From Thermococcus sp. (GTDB lineage: Archaea; Methanobacteriota_B; Thermococci; Thermococcales; Thermococcaceae), in the NCBI RefSeq assembly GCF_027063845.1, contig NZ_JAMOQU010000019.1, positions 97,340 through 161,339 of the forward strand: 64,000 nt of DNA, given 5' to 3'. Positions 28,886 through 42,205 of the stretch are shown one piece after another. The notes under the pieces were generated by a model that saw only the letters and a list, made by a program, of their open reading frames with translations, did no database searches and was not told where the DNA came from. Both the position numbers and the translations under genes were made by a program. Within the stretch, counting starts at the first letter, position 1. The number at the start of each line of letters is the position of its first letter.

Positions 28886-29431
28886 ATGGAGGTTCCCCTG
28901 AATCCGATTGGAAGGGAGGAGATACACAGGCTCGAGAGCATACTGCTCTTCGCGACGCTCTTCAGGCCAGAGGTGATAGAGCTCATAAAGGACCCGGCCG
29001 AGAGGCTCACCTGGGTTGACAGCCTCGCGGTAGCGGCCGGAGCGATAGCGAGGGAGAAGGCTGGAATGACCGTCAGGGAAATCGCTGAGGAACTCGGCAG
29101 GACTGAGGCAACGATAAGGAAGCACCTCAAGGGCGAGACAAAGGCCGGTCAGCTCGTCAGGGAAACTTATGAGCTCATAAAACAGGGCAAGCTGGACGAG
29201 CTCGTCAGGAATGTTGAAGTCCTCGCCAAGGGTGGTCAGCTCGTTGCCATGGAGGAGTACGAGAAGCTCAAGCGCGAGAAGGAGGAGCTTGAGGCGAAGC
29301 TCACCGAACTCAGAGAGCAGGTCAAGAAGCTTGAGGAGCAGAACCGCGAGCTCCAGGCGAAGCTCGAGAACGTCAGAAAGGTTCTCAGCGATGCCCTAGA
29401 AAGGATAAGGGAAATAGAGAAGCTCCTTTAA
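28886..29431 (+). CDS. HTH + coiled-coil regulator paired with KaiC-like ATPase
   Basis: MTVREIAEELGRTEATIRKHLKGETKAG HTH; C-terminal coiled coil. Confidence 0.75.
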   Translation: MEVPLNPIGREEIHRLESILLFATLFRPEVIELIKDPAERLTWVDSLAVAAGAIAREKAGMTVREIAEELGRTEATIRKHLKGETKAGQLVRETYELIKQGKLDELVRNVEVLAKGGQLVAMEEYEKLKREKEELEAKLTELREQVKKLEEQNRELQAKLENVRKVLSDALERIREIEKLL

Positions 29432-29856
29432 CTTCCGTTTCCGTTTTTCCTGAGGCTCTCTTCCCAGGTCATTATCATGTGGGTAAAGGTCTCGTCGTCT
29501 TCTTCTATTCCGCGCTTTATCTCGGAGACGTGGGCGTACTTTGCCTTCAGCTTGTCGAGGATGTAGTCAACGGCCTTCTCGGGCTCCGCCTTGGTTCCGC
29601 AGGTGTAAACGTCCAGAGCCGCGTAACCCTTCTCCGGCCAGGTGTGGATTGAGATGTGGCTCTCCGCGACAATGACGACGCCACTGACGCCGGTCGGTGA
29701 GAACTTGAAGAAGTAGCTCGACTTGACCTCCATGTTGCCGACCTTCGCCGCCTCGAGGAATATCTGTCTTATCTTGTCAGCGTCACCGAGTATCTCTGGG
29801 TCACAGCCAGCGGCTTCAACAACGTAGTGAAAGCCAATGGTCTCTATCTCGCTCAT
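29428..29856 (-). CDS. speD: S-adenosylmethionine decarboxylase proenzyme
   Basis: AESHISIHTWPEKGYAALDVYTCG with pyruvoyl-forming Ser. Confidence 0.95.
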   Translation of the reverse strand: MSEIETIGFHYVVEAAGCDPEILGDADKIRQIFLEAAKVGNMEVKSSYFFKFSPTGVSGVVIVAESHISIHTWPEKGYAALDVYTCGTKAEPEKAVDYILDKLKAKYAHVSEIKRGIEEDDETFTHMIMTWEESLRKNGNGS

Positions 29857-30161
29857 GGCCTCTCACCTGAGGGGTGGGTAGTGCGCTCCCTTTTTAAAGT
29901 TAATCCCCGAAGTGAACGGGAATGGCCGGGCCGTTTCGGTTCTGAACTAACCGGAACGGAGCTTTATTGATTTAAACTGAAAGTTTCTGGCAGTTTTCGG
30001 AGAATTCTGTTACTCTCTGCCAAAACGGACTTTAAGGCTTGTGAAGCCGTTTAAACCTTTCTGGTGAGTGGTGCTCAACTTAAACCAGCGAACCACTAAT
30101 TTTAAAACTCGCCCTTCAAATTAACCACAAGTTGGGATTAAAAACTCTCAGGGGTGAACGT

Positions 30162-31070
30162 ATGGCCAGGAAGAAGGCTAAAAAGCCCGGGGAGGTCAAC
30201 GAGTTCCGGGCGAAAAAGCGCGAAAAGCTCAGGTTTTTGGCCGAGATGGAACCAAGGAAGATGATAATCTACCCGCTCGTGGTTTTCATAGTCGCACTGC
30301 TCCTGCTGGCGGTGCACTTTCCCCCGCTTGGCATTGACCTCAAGGGCGGTGTCGTGGTTACCGGTTACGGTGTGAACGCGAACCCAGACCAGGTTGAGAA
30401 GTGGCTCAGAAGCGAGCTCGGCGTCAACGTAAACGTTGAGAGCTTCACGAGCGTAGAGGGAACGAAGGGAATCCGCGTTTACGCTCCGAGTGGTGTTGAC
30501 CCGGCAAGGATTATCAACCTCCTCGGGCAGAAGTATCCAGACGCGGATTACACTCACAGCGAAGTTCAGCCCACCTTTGGAGAGCTCGCAAAGAAGCAGG
30601 GAATAAGGGCAATAGCCTTCGCCTTCCTTGCGATGGCGGTGGTGGTCTTCCTGTTCTTCAGGAATCCCGTCTCATCGCTGGCGATAATCTTCTCAGCCCT
30701 CTCGGACATGGTTATAGCCGTTGCCCTTATGGGGGTCTTCGGAATCCAGCTTACCACCGCGACGATAGCCGCGTTGCTGATGCTCATAGGTTACACCGTC
30801 GACAGCAACATCCTCCTCACAACCAAGCTCACGCGCAGGAAGGAGGACACAATAGAGGAGGCATATCTAAGCGCGGTTTCAACAGGTCTTACAATGAGCA
30901 CTACAACTCTTGGAGCGCTCCTCGTGCTTTGGTTAGTCTCAACGTCGCCGACGTTAGACAACATTGCCATAGTCCTCATCTTCGGTCTCCTCGCGGACTT
31001 CATGAACACCTGGATTTTCAACGCCGGTGTTCTCCGCTGGTATCTCACCACAAGGGGGGTTAAGGCATGA
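30162..31070 (+). CDS. secF: Protein-export membrane protein SecF
   Basis: GIDLKGGVVVTGY; GYTVDSNILLTTKL. Confidence 0.93.
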   Translation: MARKKAKKPGEVNEFRAKKREKLRFLAEMEPRKMIIYPLVVFIVALLLLAVHFPPLGIDLKGGVVVTGYGVNANPDQVEKWLRSELGVNVNVESFTSVEGTKGIRVYAPSGVDPARIINLLGQKYPDADYTHSEVQPTFGELAKKQGIRAIAFAFLAMAVVVFLFFRNPVSSLAIIFSALSDMVIAVALMGVFGIQLTTATIAALLMLIGYTVDSNILLTTKLTRRKEDTIEEAYLSAVSTGLTMSTTTLGALLVLWLVSTSPTLDNIAIVLIFGLLADFMNTWIFNAGVLRWYLTTRGVKA

Positions 31071-32587
31071 ACAGGAAGCTTAAGAAGCTCCTCTTCAACT
31101 GGAAGGTTCTCCTGCTCATCATCTTCGTCGTCGGCTCGATAGCGACGCTTGCCGTTCGTCCATTAACCTATGGAATAGACATCGCGGGTGGAGTTGCCAT
31201 AGTTGCCCAGACAGAGCACCCCGTTGACTCCAAGACGATGGAGCTCGTCACTGATTCACTCCAGAAGCGTTTGAACACCTTTGGATTGAGAGACATAAGC
31301 GTCGAGGCCCAGGGGGACCAGATAGTCCTCGTCAAGGTGGCAAACGTAACGAGTCCTGAGGAGGCGAACGCTCTCAAGAGGGTTATTGAGAGCCAGGGTG
31401 TCTTCTACATGGAGTTCGACGGCGTGATATTTGGAACGGGCAAGGACATAACCTACGTCGGGGTGTATCAGATTAAGCCGGATAACAGCTGGGCTGTTCC
31501 ATTCAGGATTTCTAAGGAAGCCGCTGAGAAGTTCGCGAAGCTTGCAAAGGGTAAGGCCGGCTGGCCCGTTGACATGTTCCTCGACCCTCCCGTTAACTCG
31601 CTCCTCGTTGTTCCCAAGAGCATGTACGACCTCATGAACAGCACCGCCTTCAACGCTCAGGCACCTCAGGCTCCCTACCTCATAGAGAGAATCAACAGGG
31701 CATTTAACGTAACCACGATAGCCTACGCCAATCAGAGCGCTGAGGAGATCAAGAAGCTCGCCGACGGTAAGCCGATAGTTCTCGTTGACGTTGGAACGAG
31801 CCTCGTTGACGAGCTCAGGGCAATGAACGTGAGCGTCCGCTACGTACCGAGACAGAGCGGTGTTGGTGATGCGGAGCTCGTTCGCAGCGTTCTCGGTCTC
31901 TATGGCCCGTATTCACTCGGTGAGGGTCTTGCCAACGGCGAACCTCAGACCGACGTTCAGATAACCGGTCATGCCTCTGACAGGCTTCAGGCGGAGCAGG
32001 AGGCCAAGACCGTTTACACCGTCCTCAAGAGCGGTTCGCTTCCGGTCAAGCTCAAGGTCATCGGAATGCAGTTTATCTCTCCTAAGCTCGGTGAGAACTT
32101 CAGGACCCAAGCTCTCTACGCGGGAATAGGCGCCCTCATAGCCGTGCTTCTAATCGTTTACTTCCACTACCGGAAGTGGGGGATAGCCATACCCATTGCC
32201 AGTACGAGCTTCTTTGAGGTTCTCATAATCCTCGGAATCGCCGCCTTAATCAAGTGGAACCTCGACCTGCCGAGCATAGCGGGCATCATCGCGGCAATAG
32301 GTACGGGAGTAGACCAGCAGATAGTCATAACCGACGAGCTCCTCGGGGGCGAAAAGCTCACGAAGATAACGAGGCGTTCAAGCACGCTCAAGAGGATTGG
32401 ACGGGCGTTCTTCATCATATTCGCCTCGGCAGCAACCACGGTAGCGGCCATGAGCTTCCTCCTGGTTTACTTCGTCGGAACGCTGAAGGGCTTCGCGGTG
32501 ACGACCATCATCGGCGTCCTCATAGGAATATTCATCACGAGGCCTGCCTACGCTGAGATAGCCAAGTACCTCGTCGGTGAGGACTGA
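31067..32587 (+). CDS. secD: Protein-export membrane protein SecD
   Basis: LTYGIDIAGGVAIV; GTGVDQQIVITDE; overlaps secF by 4 nt. Confidence 0.93.
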   Translation: MNRKLKKLLFNWKVLLLIIFVVGSIATLAVRPLTYGIDIAGGVAIVAQTEHPVDSKTMELVTDSLQKRLNTFGLRDISVEAQGDQIVLVKVANVTSPEEANALKRVIESQGVFYMEFDGVIFGTGKDITYVGVYQIKPDNSWAVPFRISKEAAEKFAKLAKGKAGWPVDMFLDPPVNSLLVVPKSMYDLMNSTAFNAQAPQAPYLIERINRAFNVTTIAYANQSAEEIKKLADGKPIVLVDVGTSLVDELRAMNVSVRYVPRQSGVGDAELVRSVLGLYGPYSLGEGLANGEPQTDVQITGHASDRLQAEQEAKTVYTVLKSGSLPVKLKVIGMQFISPKLGENFRTQALYAGIGALIAVLLIVYFHYRKWGIAIPIASTSFFEVLIILGIAALIKWNLDLPSIAGIIAAIGTGVDQQIVITDELLGGEKLTKITRRSSTLKRIGRAFFIIFASAATTVAAMSFLLVYFVGTLKGFAVTTIIGVLIGIFITRPAYAEIAKYLVGED

Positions 32588-33264
32588 TGTACGTTATAAT
32601 AATGGGTGCCGGAAGGGTTGGCTACCTCGTCGCCAAGATGCTTGAGGAGGACGGCCACGACGTCACGATAATAGAGATGGACAGGGACAGGGCGAAGGAG
32701 CTCTCGATGCAGATAAATGGCCTCGTCATAGAGGGCGACGCAACGGACCCGAAGACGCTGGAAGAAGCAAACATAAAGCAGGCCGACGCCTTTGCCGCTT
32801 TAACGGGCAAGGACGACGCCAACCTGCTCGCCTGCATCTTGGCTAAGAACCTCAACCCGAACGTCAAGACCTCGCTGAGGATAAGCAACCCAAAGAATAA
32901 GAAAATCTTCGAAGAAGTCGGCGACCTGAAGAAGTACTTCGACTTCGTGATTTCGCCGGAGGAGATAGCGGCCGAATACATCAGCAGGAACATAGTCACA
33001 CCGGGCTTTGACCGCGTTCTCTTCCCCAAGGAGGGGGCCGAGATAGTGAGGTTCACGATAGACGAGAACAGCAGGATTGCTGGAAAGCTCGTTAAGGAGC
33101 TCAACCTCCCCAAGGACGCGCTGATTATAGCGGTTTACGACGAAAAGGGCAACTTAATCATTCCCTCCGGCGATACGAAGTTGCCCGAGAAAGGTCAGGT
33201 CATCGTCTTTGCCAAGAACTCCGTCCTCAAGGAAGTGAAGGAACTTTTGGAGGGCGGGGAGTAG
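32587..33264 (+). CDS. trkA: TrkA family K+ uptake regulatory protein (RCK)
   Basis: MGAGRVGYLVAKMLEEDGHDVTIIEMD; GDATDPKTLEEANIKQADAFAALTG. Confidence 0.88.
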   Translation: MYVIIMGAGRVGYLVAKMLEEDGHDVTIIEMDRDRAKELSMQINGLVIEGDATDPKTLEEANIKQADAFAALTGKDDANLLACILAKNLNPNVKTSLRISNPKNKKIFEEVGDLKKYFDFVISPEEIAAEYISRNIVTPGFDRVLFPKEGAEIVRFTIDENSRIAGKLVKELNLPKDALIIAVYDEKGNLIIPSGDTKLPEKGQVIVFAKNSVLKEVKELLEGGE

Positions 33265-33407
33265 ACCTAAAATCCGACGAAAATGCGTGCACCCCTCTAA
33301 TCATTTTTCCATGTCCCTACCCCAAACCATAAACTATTTAAACCAGTTAGGGAAGCCAAAGGTGGCGAAAAGCTCAACTGTTTTCAGGGTCATCGGAGGG
33401 ACGGCTC

Positions 33408-33719
33408 ATGGAGGACGTCATCAAGCGGATTGTTGATGCAGAAAAGGAAGCAGAGGAGCGTATTGAGCGGGCCGAGGAGGAAGCAAAGGCCATCGTCCTC
33501 AGGGCCAAGGAAGAAGCAAAGGCTATAAAAGAGGAAATCCTCGCCAAGGCTCAGGTTGAGGCAGACTCCCTCGTTCAGAAAGCTAGGGAAGAGGGGGAGG
33601 CCGAGGCCAAGAAGATTCTTGAGGAGGGCGAGAGGGAGATTGAGTCCCTCCGCGCGAAGGCCGAGGCCAACTTCGAGAGCGCCATAACCCAGGCAATAGA
33701 GCTCGTGAGAGGGGGCTGA
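33408..33719 (+). CDS. atpH: A-type ATP synthase subunit H
   Basis: Charged coiled coil, first in the ATPase operon. Confidence 0.88.
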   Translation: MEDVIKRIVDAEKEAEERIERAEEEAKAIVLRAKEEAKAIKEEILAKAQVEADSLVQKAREEGEAEAKKILEEGEREIESLRAKAEANFESAITQAIELVRGG

Positions 33720-33720
33720 G

Positions 33721-35730
33721 ATGTTCAGGCCCGAGGAGATGGTCAAGCTCGACGTCATAACGCTCAACCGCTACAAGGACGAGCTGCTGACCTACCTTCA
33801 CGAGGCCGGGCTCGTGGAGATTCGCGAGCTCGACGTTAAAATCGCCCAGAAAGATGCTCCCAACGAGTACCACAGGAAGGCCGCTTCCTACAGCATAACA
33901 ATCTCAAGGCTCGTTGATTTCCTGAAGGCCCACAAGAAGGCTCATGGAGGGGGAATAAAGGAGTTCTTCTTCCCCAAGGAGAAGGCCAAGAGAACCTACC
34001 GCTACGAGGGCATTGAGAAGCTCATCAAGGACGTTGAGGAGTTCCTCGCAAAGGCTGAGCCCGAGATAAGGGCCGTTGAAGGGAAGCTCAGCTCGCTTCA
34101 GACCGAGATTGAGAGGATTAAAGAGGCCATAGCCACCTTAGAACTCCTGTCCGTCTTCAAGCTTCCCGTTCAGTACCTCAGGCACAGCGGTCTCGTCGAG
34201 GTTTCCGTCGGTTCCGTTGAAAGGCTAAAGCTCCAGGCGCTCATCGAAGACCTTAGGAAAATCACGGAGGGTAGGGTCGCCCTTGTGAGCAAAGAGCTCG
34301 GCGACAAGGCGCTCCTCGTCGTTGCAAACCTTTCAAAAGACCACGATAAGGTCAACTCCGTCCTGGCCAAGCACTCCTTTGAGAGGATTGAGGTTCCCGA
34401 GGGAGAGGGAACGCCCGAGGAACTCGTCAGGGAGTACAGGAAGAAGCTCGATGCTAAGCTCAGGGAGCTCGACAAGACGAAGAAGGAAGCCGAAAAGCTC
34501 GCCGAGAAGTACTACGACGACGTCGTCTTCTACCAGGAGCTGATGGAAAACGAGCGCGACAAGGCCTCAGTGCTCCCGATGCTCGCGAGGACGAACATGA
34601 CCTTCGCATTAACGGGCTGGCTCCCGAGGGTTGACGTTCCAAAGGTCCTTGAAGGGATAAAGAAGGTCACCGAGGGTAAGGCCTACATAAACGTCCGCGA
34701 GCCGAGCAGAGAGGAAATCGAGGAGATTCCGATTAAGCTCAAGAACCCAAGCTGGGCGAAACCCTTCGAGATGCTCACCGAGATGTACGGCGTTCCGAGG
34801 TACGACGAGATAGACCCAACGCCGATTATAGCCTTCACGTACTCGTTCTTCTTCGGCTTCATGCTCACCGACTTCATGTACGGTCTCATCGTCGGCATCG
34901 TCGCGGCACTTCTCGTCAAGGGACACAAGAAGTTCAACGACGGAACCTACAAGTTCGCCTACACCCTTCTCTGGAGCTCGGTCTTCACGATGCTCATGGG
35001 AATCCTCTTCGGCAGCTACTTCGGCAACGCAGGAGACATAGTCCTCCAGTACGTCACGGGCAATCCGAACGCCCAGTTCTGGCGCATAGCGGATGCGTTA
35101 AAAGACCCGATGTTTGTCTTAATGCTTGCACTCGCCATAGGTCTCGCGCACCTCTTCACTGGCTACACCATAGGCTTCATAGTCAAGTGGAAGAACGGCG
35201 ACGTCAAGGGGGCAGTACTTGAGCAGCTTCCTTGGATGCTGATTATAATCGCCATAGTCCTCCTCGCGACCAGGAACGCCTCTCTTGCAATGCCCGCTAA
35301 GGCACTCTTCGGAATCGGCATAGTACTCTTCGCAATCGGCGAGATAGTTGCCAACGGCGGACTCGCGGCGCTGATGATAATCTCGGACTTCTTCGGCTTC
35401 GTGGGAACCTGGCTCAGCTACGCAAGGCTCATGGCCCTCGCACTGGCAACCAGCGGAATAGCGATGGTCATCAACGTTTTAGTAGACATGGTCTGGGGAA
35501 TCAAGATAAGCGTCGTTCCGCTCGGAATCATCATAGGTCTGATTATCTTCGTCGGCGGTCAGCTGTTTTCGACTGCCATAAACGCCCTCGGAGCGTTCGT
35601 TCACTCGCTCCGTCTCCAGTACGTTGAGTTCTTCGGAACCTTTTACTCGGGCGATGGAAAGCCCTTCACCCCGTTCAAGTCCAAGAGGGAGGTTTCAAAA
35701 CTCGAGTTGAAAGCTGATGGAGGTGCATGA
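33721..35730 (+). CDS. atpI: A-type ATP synthase subunit I
   Basis: 669 aa, soluble N-half and polytopic C-half; IAFTYSFFFGFMLTDFMYG. Confidence 0.95.
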   Translation: MFRPEEMVKLDVITLNRYKDELLTYLHEAGLVEIRELDVKIAQKDAPNEYHRKAASYSITISRLVDFLKAHKKAHGGGIKEFFFPKEKAKRTYRYEGIEKLIKDVEEFLAKAEPEIRAVEGKLSSLQTEIERIKEAIATLELLSVFKLPVQYLRHSGLVEVSVGSVERLKLQALIEDLRKITEGRVALVSKELGDKALLVVANLSKDHDKVNSVLAKHSFERIEVPEGEGTPEELVREYRKKLDAKLRELDKTKKEAEKLAEKYYDDVVFYQELMENERDKASVLPMLARTNMTFALTGWLPRVDVPKVLEGIKKVTEGKAYINVREPSREEIEEIPIKLKNPSWAKPFEMLTEMYGVPRYDEIDPTPIIAFTYSFFFGFMLTDFMYGLIVGIVAALLVKGHKKFNDGTYKFAYTLLWSSVFTMLMGILFGSYFGNAGDIVLQYVTGNPNAQFWRIADALKDPMFVLMLALAIGLAHLFTGYTIGFIVKWKNGDVKGAVLEQLPWMLIIIAIVLLATRNASLAMPAKALFGIGIVLFAIGEIVANGGLAALMIISDFFGFVGTWLSYARLMALALATSGIAMVINVLVDMVWGIKISVVPLGIIIGLIIFVGGQLFSTAINALGAFVHSLRLQYVEFFGTFYSGDGKPFTPFKSKREVSKLELKADGGA

Positions 35731-36219
<489 letters not shown>

Positions 36220-36254
36220 ACCCTCTCCTTTTTACAGCTTGAGGAGGATTGAAG

Positions 36255-36866
36255 ATGGAAGGGGCTGAACTGATAATTCAGGAGATAAACAGGGAGGCCG
36301 AGCAGAAGATACAGTACATACTCAGCGAAGCCAGAGAAGAGGCCGAGAAGCTCAAGGAAGAGGCCAGAAAGAGGGCGGAGGCCAAGGCCGAGTGGATACT
36401 CCGAAAGGCCAAGACCCAGGCCGAGATAGAGAAGCAGAGGATAATAGCCAACGCCAAGCTCGAGGTCAGGAAGAAGAAGCTCGCCGTTCAGGAGGAGCTC
36501 ATAAGGTCTGTCATCGAGTCCCTCAAGGAGAGGCTCGCGAACCTTCCTGAGGACGAGTACTTCCCGATGCTCGTTGAACTCACTGCAAAGGCCGTTGAGG
36601 AGCTCGGAACCGATAAGGTAATCGTCCGCTCCAACGAGAGGACCCTCAAGCTCATCGTTGAGAGGCTTCCCGAGTTCAGGGAGAAGCTCAAGGAATTCCT
36701 TGGAAAGGACGTTGAGGTCACCGTCGGTGAGCCGATTCAGACCATCGGCGGAATCCTCGTGGAGAGCTCCGACGGAACGGTTAGGGTTGACAACACTTTC
36801 GAGGCCAGGATAGAGCGCTTTGAGAGTGACCTGAGGGCTACCATTGCCAAGGCCCTCTTCGGGTGA
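36255..36866 (+). CDS. atpE: A-type ATP synthase subunit E
   Basis: Coiled-coil N-terminus, operon position. Confidence 0.93.
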   Translation: MEGAELIIQEINREAEQKIQYILSEAREEAEKLKEEARKRAEAKAEWILRKAKTQAEIEKQRIIANAKLEVRKKKLAVQEELIRSVIESLKERLANLPEDEYFPMLVELTAKAVEELGTDKVIVRSNERTLKLIVERLPEFREKLKEFLGKDVEVTVGEPIQTIGGILVESSDGTVRVDNTFEARIERFESDLRATIAKALFG

Positions 36867-36871
36867 TTGAG

Positions 36872-38271
<1,400 letters not shown>

Positions 38272-38277
38272 AGGGAA

Positions 38278-40035
38278 ATGGGAAGGATAATTCGTGTTAC
38301 GGGACCACTCGTCGTTGCGGACGGCATGAAAGGAAGCAAGATGTACGAGGTCGTTCGCGTCGGTGAGATGGGTCTCATCGGAGAAATCATCCGTCTCGAA
38401 GGCGACAAGGCAGTCATCCAGGTCTACGAGGAGACAGCAGGCATTAGGCCCGGTGAGCCTGTTGAGGGAACCGGTTCGTCGCTCAGCGTCGAGCTCGGTC
38501 CCGGTCTGCTCACCTCGATGTACGACGGAATTCAGAGACCGCTTGAAAAGCTCCGCGAGCTCAGCGGAGACTTCATAGCGAGGGGTCTTACCGCCCCTGC
38601 ACTGCCGAGGGACAAGAAGTGGCACTTCACGCCAACCGTTAAGGTCGGCGACAAGGTCACTGGTGGAGACATCCTCGGTGTCGTTCCCGAAACCAGCATC
38701 ATCGAGCACAAAATCCTCGTTCCTCCATGGGTCGAGGGTGAGATAGTCGAGATAGCCGAGGAAGGAGACTACACCGTCGAAGAGGTTATTGCCAAGGTCA
38801 AGAAGCCCGACGGGAGCATAGAGGAGCTCAAGATGTACCACAAGTGGCCCGTCCGTGTTAAGAGGCCCTACAAGAACAAGCTCCCGCCCGAGGTTCCGCT
38901 CATCACCGGACAGAGAACGATAGACACCTTCTTCTCGATAGCCAAGGGTGGAACAGCCGCCATTCCGGGTCCGTTCGGTTCAGGAAAGACCGTCACCCAG
39001 CACCAGCTGGCGAAGTGGAGTGACGCACAGGTGGTAGTTTACATAGGCTGTGGCGAGCGCGGAAACGAGATGACCGACGTCCTTGAGGAGTTCCCCAAGC
39101 TCAAGGACCCGAAGACCGGGAAGCCGCTCATGGAGAGAACGGTTTTGATAGCCAACACCTCAAACATGCCGGTGGCTGCTCGTGAGGCTTCAATCTACAC
39201 CGGAATCACCATAGCGGAGTACTTCCGCGACCAGGGCTACGACGTCGCTCTGATGGCAGACTCAACGAGCAGGTGGGCCGAGGCCCTGCGTGAGATTTCG
39301 GGCCGTCTCGAGGAGATGCCCGGTGAGGAAGGTTATCCGGCCTACCTCGCGAGCAAGATAGCGGAGTTCTATGAGCGTGCCGGTCGTGTCGTTACCCTCG
39401 GAAGCGAGCCGAGGGTCGGTAGTGTCTCCGTCATCGGTGCCGTTTCACCGCCTGGTGGAGACTTCAGCGAGCCCGTCGTCCAGAACACCCTGCGTGTCGT
39501 CAAGGTCTTCTGGGCCCTCGACGCCGACCTCGCGAGGAGGAGGCACTTCCCGGCAATCAACTGGCTGAGGAGCTACTCACTCTACCTCGACGCCATTCAG
39601 GACTGGTGGCACGAGAATGTTGACCCAGAGTGGAGGAAGATGCGCGACACCGCTATGGCCCTCCTCCAGAAGGAAGCCGAACTCCAGGAGATTGTCAGAA
39701 TCGTCGGTCCAGATGCACTGCCCGACAGGGAGAAGGCGATACTCATCGTTACGAGGATGCTCCGTGAGGACTACCTCCAGCAGGATGCTTTCGACGAGGT
39801 CGACACCTACTGCCCGCCGAAGAAGCAGGTCACCATGATGCGCGTAATCCTCAACTTCTACAACAGGACCATGGAGGCCGTTGACAGGGGCGTTCCGGTT
39901 GACGAGATAGCCAAGCTCCCGGTCAGGGAGAAGATTGGCCGTATGAAGTTCGAGCCCGACGTTGAGAAGATTAGGGCTCTCATCGATGAGACGAACGAGC
40001 AGTTTGAAGAGCTCTTCAAGAAGTACGGGGCGTGA
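38278..40035 (+). CDS. atpA: A-type ATP synthase subunit A
   Basis: [12 protein letters not shown]-loop; catalytic subunit; no intein. Confidence 0.97.
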   Translation: MGRIIRVTGPLVVADGMKGSKMYEVVRVGEMGLIGEIIRLEGDKAVIQVYEETAGIRPGEPVEGTGSSLSVELGPGLLTSMYDGIQRPLEKLRELSGDFIARGLTAPALPRDKKWHFTPTVKVGDKVTGGDILGVVPETSIIEHKILVPPWVEGEIVEIAEEGDYTVEEVIAKVKKPDGSIEELKMYHKWPVRVKRPYKNKLPPEVPLITGQRTIDTFFSIAKGGTAAIPGPFGSGKTVTQHQLAKWSDAQVVVYIGCGERGNEMTDVLEEFPKLKDPKTGKPLMERTVLIANTSNMPVAAREASIYTGITIAEYFRDQGYDVALMADSTSRWAEALREISGRLEEMPGEEGYPAYLASKIAEFYERAGRVVTLGSEPRVGSVSVIGAVSPPGGDFSEPVVQNTLRVVKVFWALDADLARRRHFPAINWLRSYSLYLDAIQDWWHENVDPEWRKMRDTAMALLQKEAELQEIVRIVGPDALPDREKAILIVTRMLREDYLQQDAFDEVDTYCPPKKQVTMMRVILNFYNRTMEAVDRGVPVDEIAKLPVREKIGRMKFEPDVEKIRALIDETNEQFEELFKKYGA

Positions 40036-41432
40036 TGCTCATGCCGGGAATGGAGTACTCCACCGTTAGCAAGATTTACGGCCCGCTGATGATTGTCGAG
40101 GGCGTCAAGGGAGTTGCCTACGGTGAGGTCGTCGAGATAGAGACCGAGAGCGGGGAGAAGAGGAAGGGACAGGTGCTCGAGGCCAGGGAGAACCTCGCTA
40201 TAGTCCAGGTCTTCGAGGGAACCCGCGATTTGGACGTTAAGACCACCAGCGTTCGCTTCACAGGCGAGACCCTCAAGGTTCCCGTTTCAATGGACATGCT
40301 GGGAAGAATCTTCAACGGTATCGGTAAGCCCATCGACGGCGGACCGGAAATCATCCCCGAGGACAGGAGGGACGTTCACGGTGCACCGCTCAATCCGGTC
40401 GCGAGAGCCTATCCGAGGGACTTCATCCAGACCGGTATCTCGGCCATAGACGGTATGAACACCCTCGTCCGCGGTCAGAAGCTGCCCATTTTCAGCGGTT
40501 CTGGTCTGCCACACAACATGCTCGCGGCCCAGATAGCGAGGCAGGCCAAGGTCCTCGGTGAGGAGGAGCAGTTCGCCGTCGTCTTCGCGGCGATGGGTAT
40601 CACCTACGAGGAGGCCAACTTCTTCAAGAAGAGCTTCGAGGAGACCGGAGCAATAGAGAGGGCCGTCCTCTTCCTCAACCTCGCCGACGACCCGGCAATC
40701 GAGCGTATCATTACCCCGCGTATGGCGCTGACGGTTGCCGAATACCTTGCCTTCGACTACGACATGCAGGTTCTGGTTATTCTCACTGACATGACCAACT
40801 ACGCCGAGGCCCTGCGTGAGATTTCCGCTGCCAGAGAAGAGGTTCCAGGAAGGCGCGGTTATCCGGGTTACATGTACACCGATTTGGCGACAATCTACGA
40901 AAGGGCAGGTCGTGTCAGGGGCAAGAAGGGAAGCATAACCCAGATGCCAATCCTCACGATGCCCGACGACGACATCACCCATCCGATTCCGGATCTTACC
41001 GGTTACATCACCGAGGGCCAGATAGTCCTCAGCAGGGAGCTCCACAGGAAGGGTATCTATCCACCAATTGACGTCCTTCCGAGTCTCAGCCGTCTGATGA
41101 AGGACGGTATCGGTAAGGGAAGAACCAGGGAGGACCACCCACAGCTCAGCCAGCAGCTCTACGCGGCCTACGCCGAGGGACGCTCCCTTAGGGACCTCGT
41201 CGCCGTCGTCGGTGAGGAGGCTCTCAGCGAGACCGACAGGAGATACCTCAAGTTCGCCGACCGCTTTGAGAGAGAATTCGTCGCCCAGCGCTACGACGAG
41301 GACAGGAGCATCTTCGAGACCCTCGACCTTGGCTGGGAGCTCCTTGCCGAGCTTCCGGAGAGCGAGCTCAAGCGTGTCAGGAAGGAGTACATCCTCAAGT
41401 ACCACCCCAAGTACAGGAAGAGGGGCGAGTGA
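40035..41432 (+). CDS. atpB: A-type ATP synthase subunit B
   Basis: [22 protein letters not shown]-like region and operon position. Confidence 0.96.
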   Translation: MLMPGMEYSTVSKIYGPLMIVEGVKGVAYGEVVEIETESGEKRKGQVLEARENLAIVQVFEGTRDLDVKTTSVRFTGETLKVPVSMDMLGRIFNGIGKPIDGGPEIIPEDRRDVHGAPLNPVARAYPRDFIQTGISAIDGMNTLVRGQKLPIFSGSGLPHNMLAAQIARQAKVLGEEEQFAVVFAAMGITYEEANFFKKSFEETGAIERAVLFLNLADDPAIERIITPRMALTVAEYLAFDYDMQVLVILTDMTNYAEALREISAAREEVPGRRGYPGYMYTDLATIYERAGRVRGKKGSITQMPILTMPDDDITHPIPDLTGYITEGQIVLSRELHRKGIYPPIDVLPSLSRLMKDGIGKGRTREDHPQLSQQLYAAYAEGRSLRDLVAVVGEEALSETDRRYLKFADRFEREFVAQRYDEDRSIFETLDLGWELLAELPESELKRVRKEYILKYHPKYRKRGE

Positions 41433-41460
41433 GCCCCTACCAACTTTTTAGGTGGTCGAG

Positions 41461-42105
41461 ATGGCAGAACTGCTCAACGTGAAGCCGACGCGAATGGAGC
41501 TCCTCAACCTGAAGAGGCGCATCCAGCTGGCCAAGAAGGGCCACAAACTCCTCAAGGACAAGCAGGACGCTCTGGTCATGGAGTTCTTTACAATCTACGA
41601 CGAGGCGCTTCAGCTGAGGCGCGAGCTCAACCTTAAGATGAAGGAGGCTTTTGAGGCCCTTCAGATGGCTGAGATTGACGTTGGAACGCTCCGCCTCAAG
41701 GAGATAAGCCTCTCCGTGAAGCCCAACAGGGAGGTCGAGATTAGGAAGAGGAACGTCATGGGCGTCCCGGTTCCCCTCATCGAGGCCGAGAGCTTCAAGA
41801 GGAACGCGGGTGAGAGGGGTTACGCCTTCGTTTCGAGCTCCGCCAAGGTTGACCTCGTGGCCGAGAAGTTCGAGGAGGTTCTTGATTTAGCGGTCCGCCT
41901 TGCGGAGGTCGAGGAGACCCTCAAGAGGCTCGCGAGGGAAATTGAGGTCACCAAGAGGCGCGTCAACGCGCTCGAGTACATCATAATCCCGCGCATGGAG
42001 GCAACGGTTAAGTTCATCAAGCAGCGCCTCGACGAGATGGAGCGCGAGAACTTCTTCAGGCTCAAGAGGGTTAAGGCGTTAATCGAGGCCAGGGGCGGTT
42101 CCTGA
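41461..42105 (+). CDS. atpD: A-type ATP synthase subunit D
   Basis: [36 protein letters not shown]. Confidence 0.95.
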   Translation: MAELLNVKPTRMELLNLKRRIQLAKKGHKLLKDKQDALVMEFFTIYDEALQLRRELNLKMKEAFEALQMAEIDVGTLRLKEISLSVKPNREVEIRKRNVMGVPVPLIEAESFKRNAGERGYAFVSSSAKVDLVAEKFEEVLDLAVRLAEVEETLKRLAREIEVTKRRVNALEYIIIPRMEATVKFIKQRLDEMERENFFRLKRVKALIEARGGS

Positions 42106-42205
42106 GCCCTTTGCGCTCTCCTTTTTCTGAGGGGCGTTTATGTAGGTGCTTGTGTAGGCAAATCGCTTAAATATACTCTTCTCGTAATTAAGCTGGGGGT
42201 GAGCG

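Noticed and set aside
38278-40035. Checked atpA for an intein (known in some Thermococcales)
   Set aside because: P-loop [11 protein letters not shown] is contiguous and the protein is 585 aa; no intein
40287-41405. 372-aa minus-strand ORF
   Set aside because: Antisense to atpB, which is strongly conserved; no independent signal
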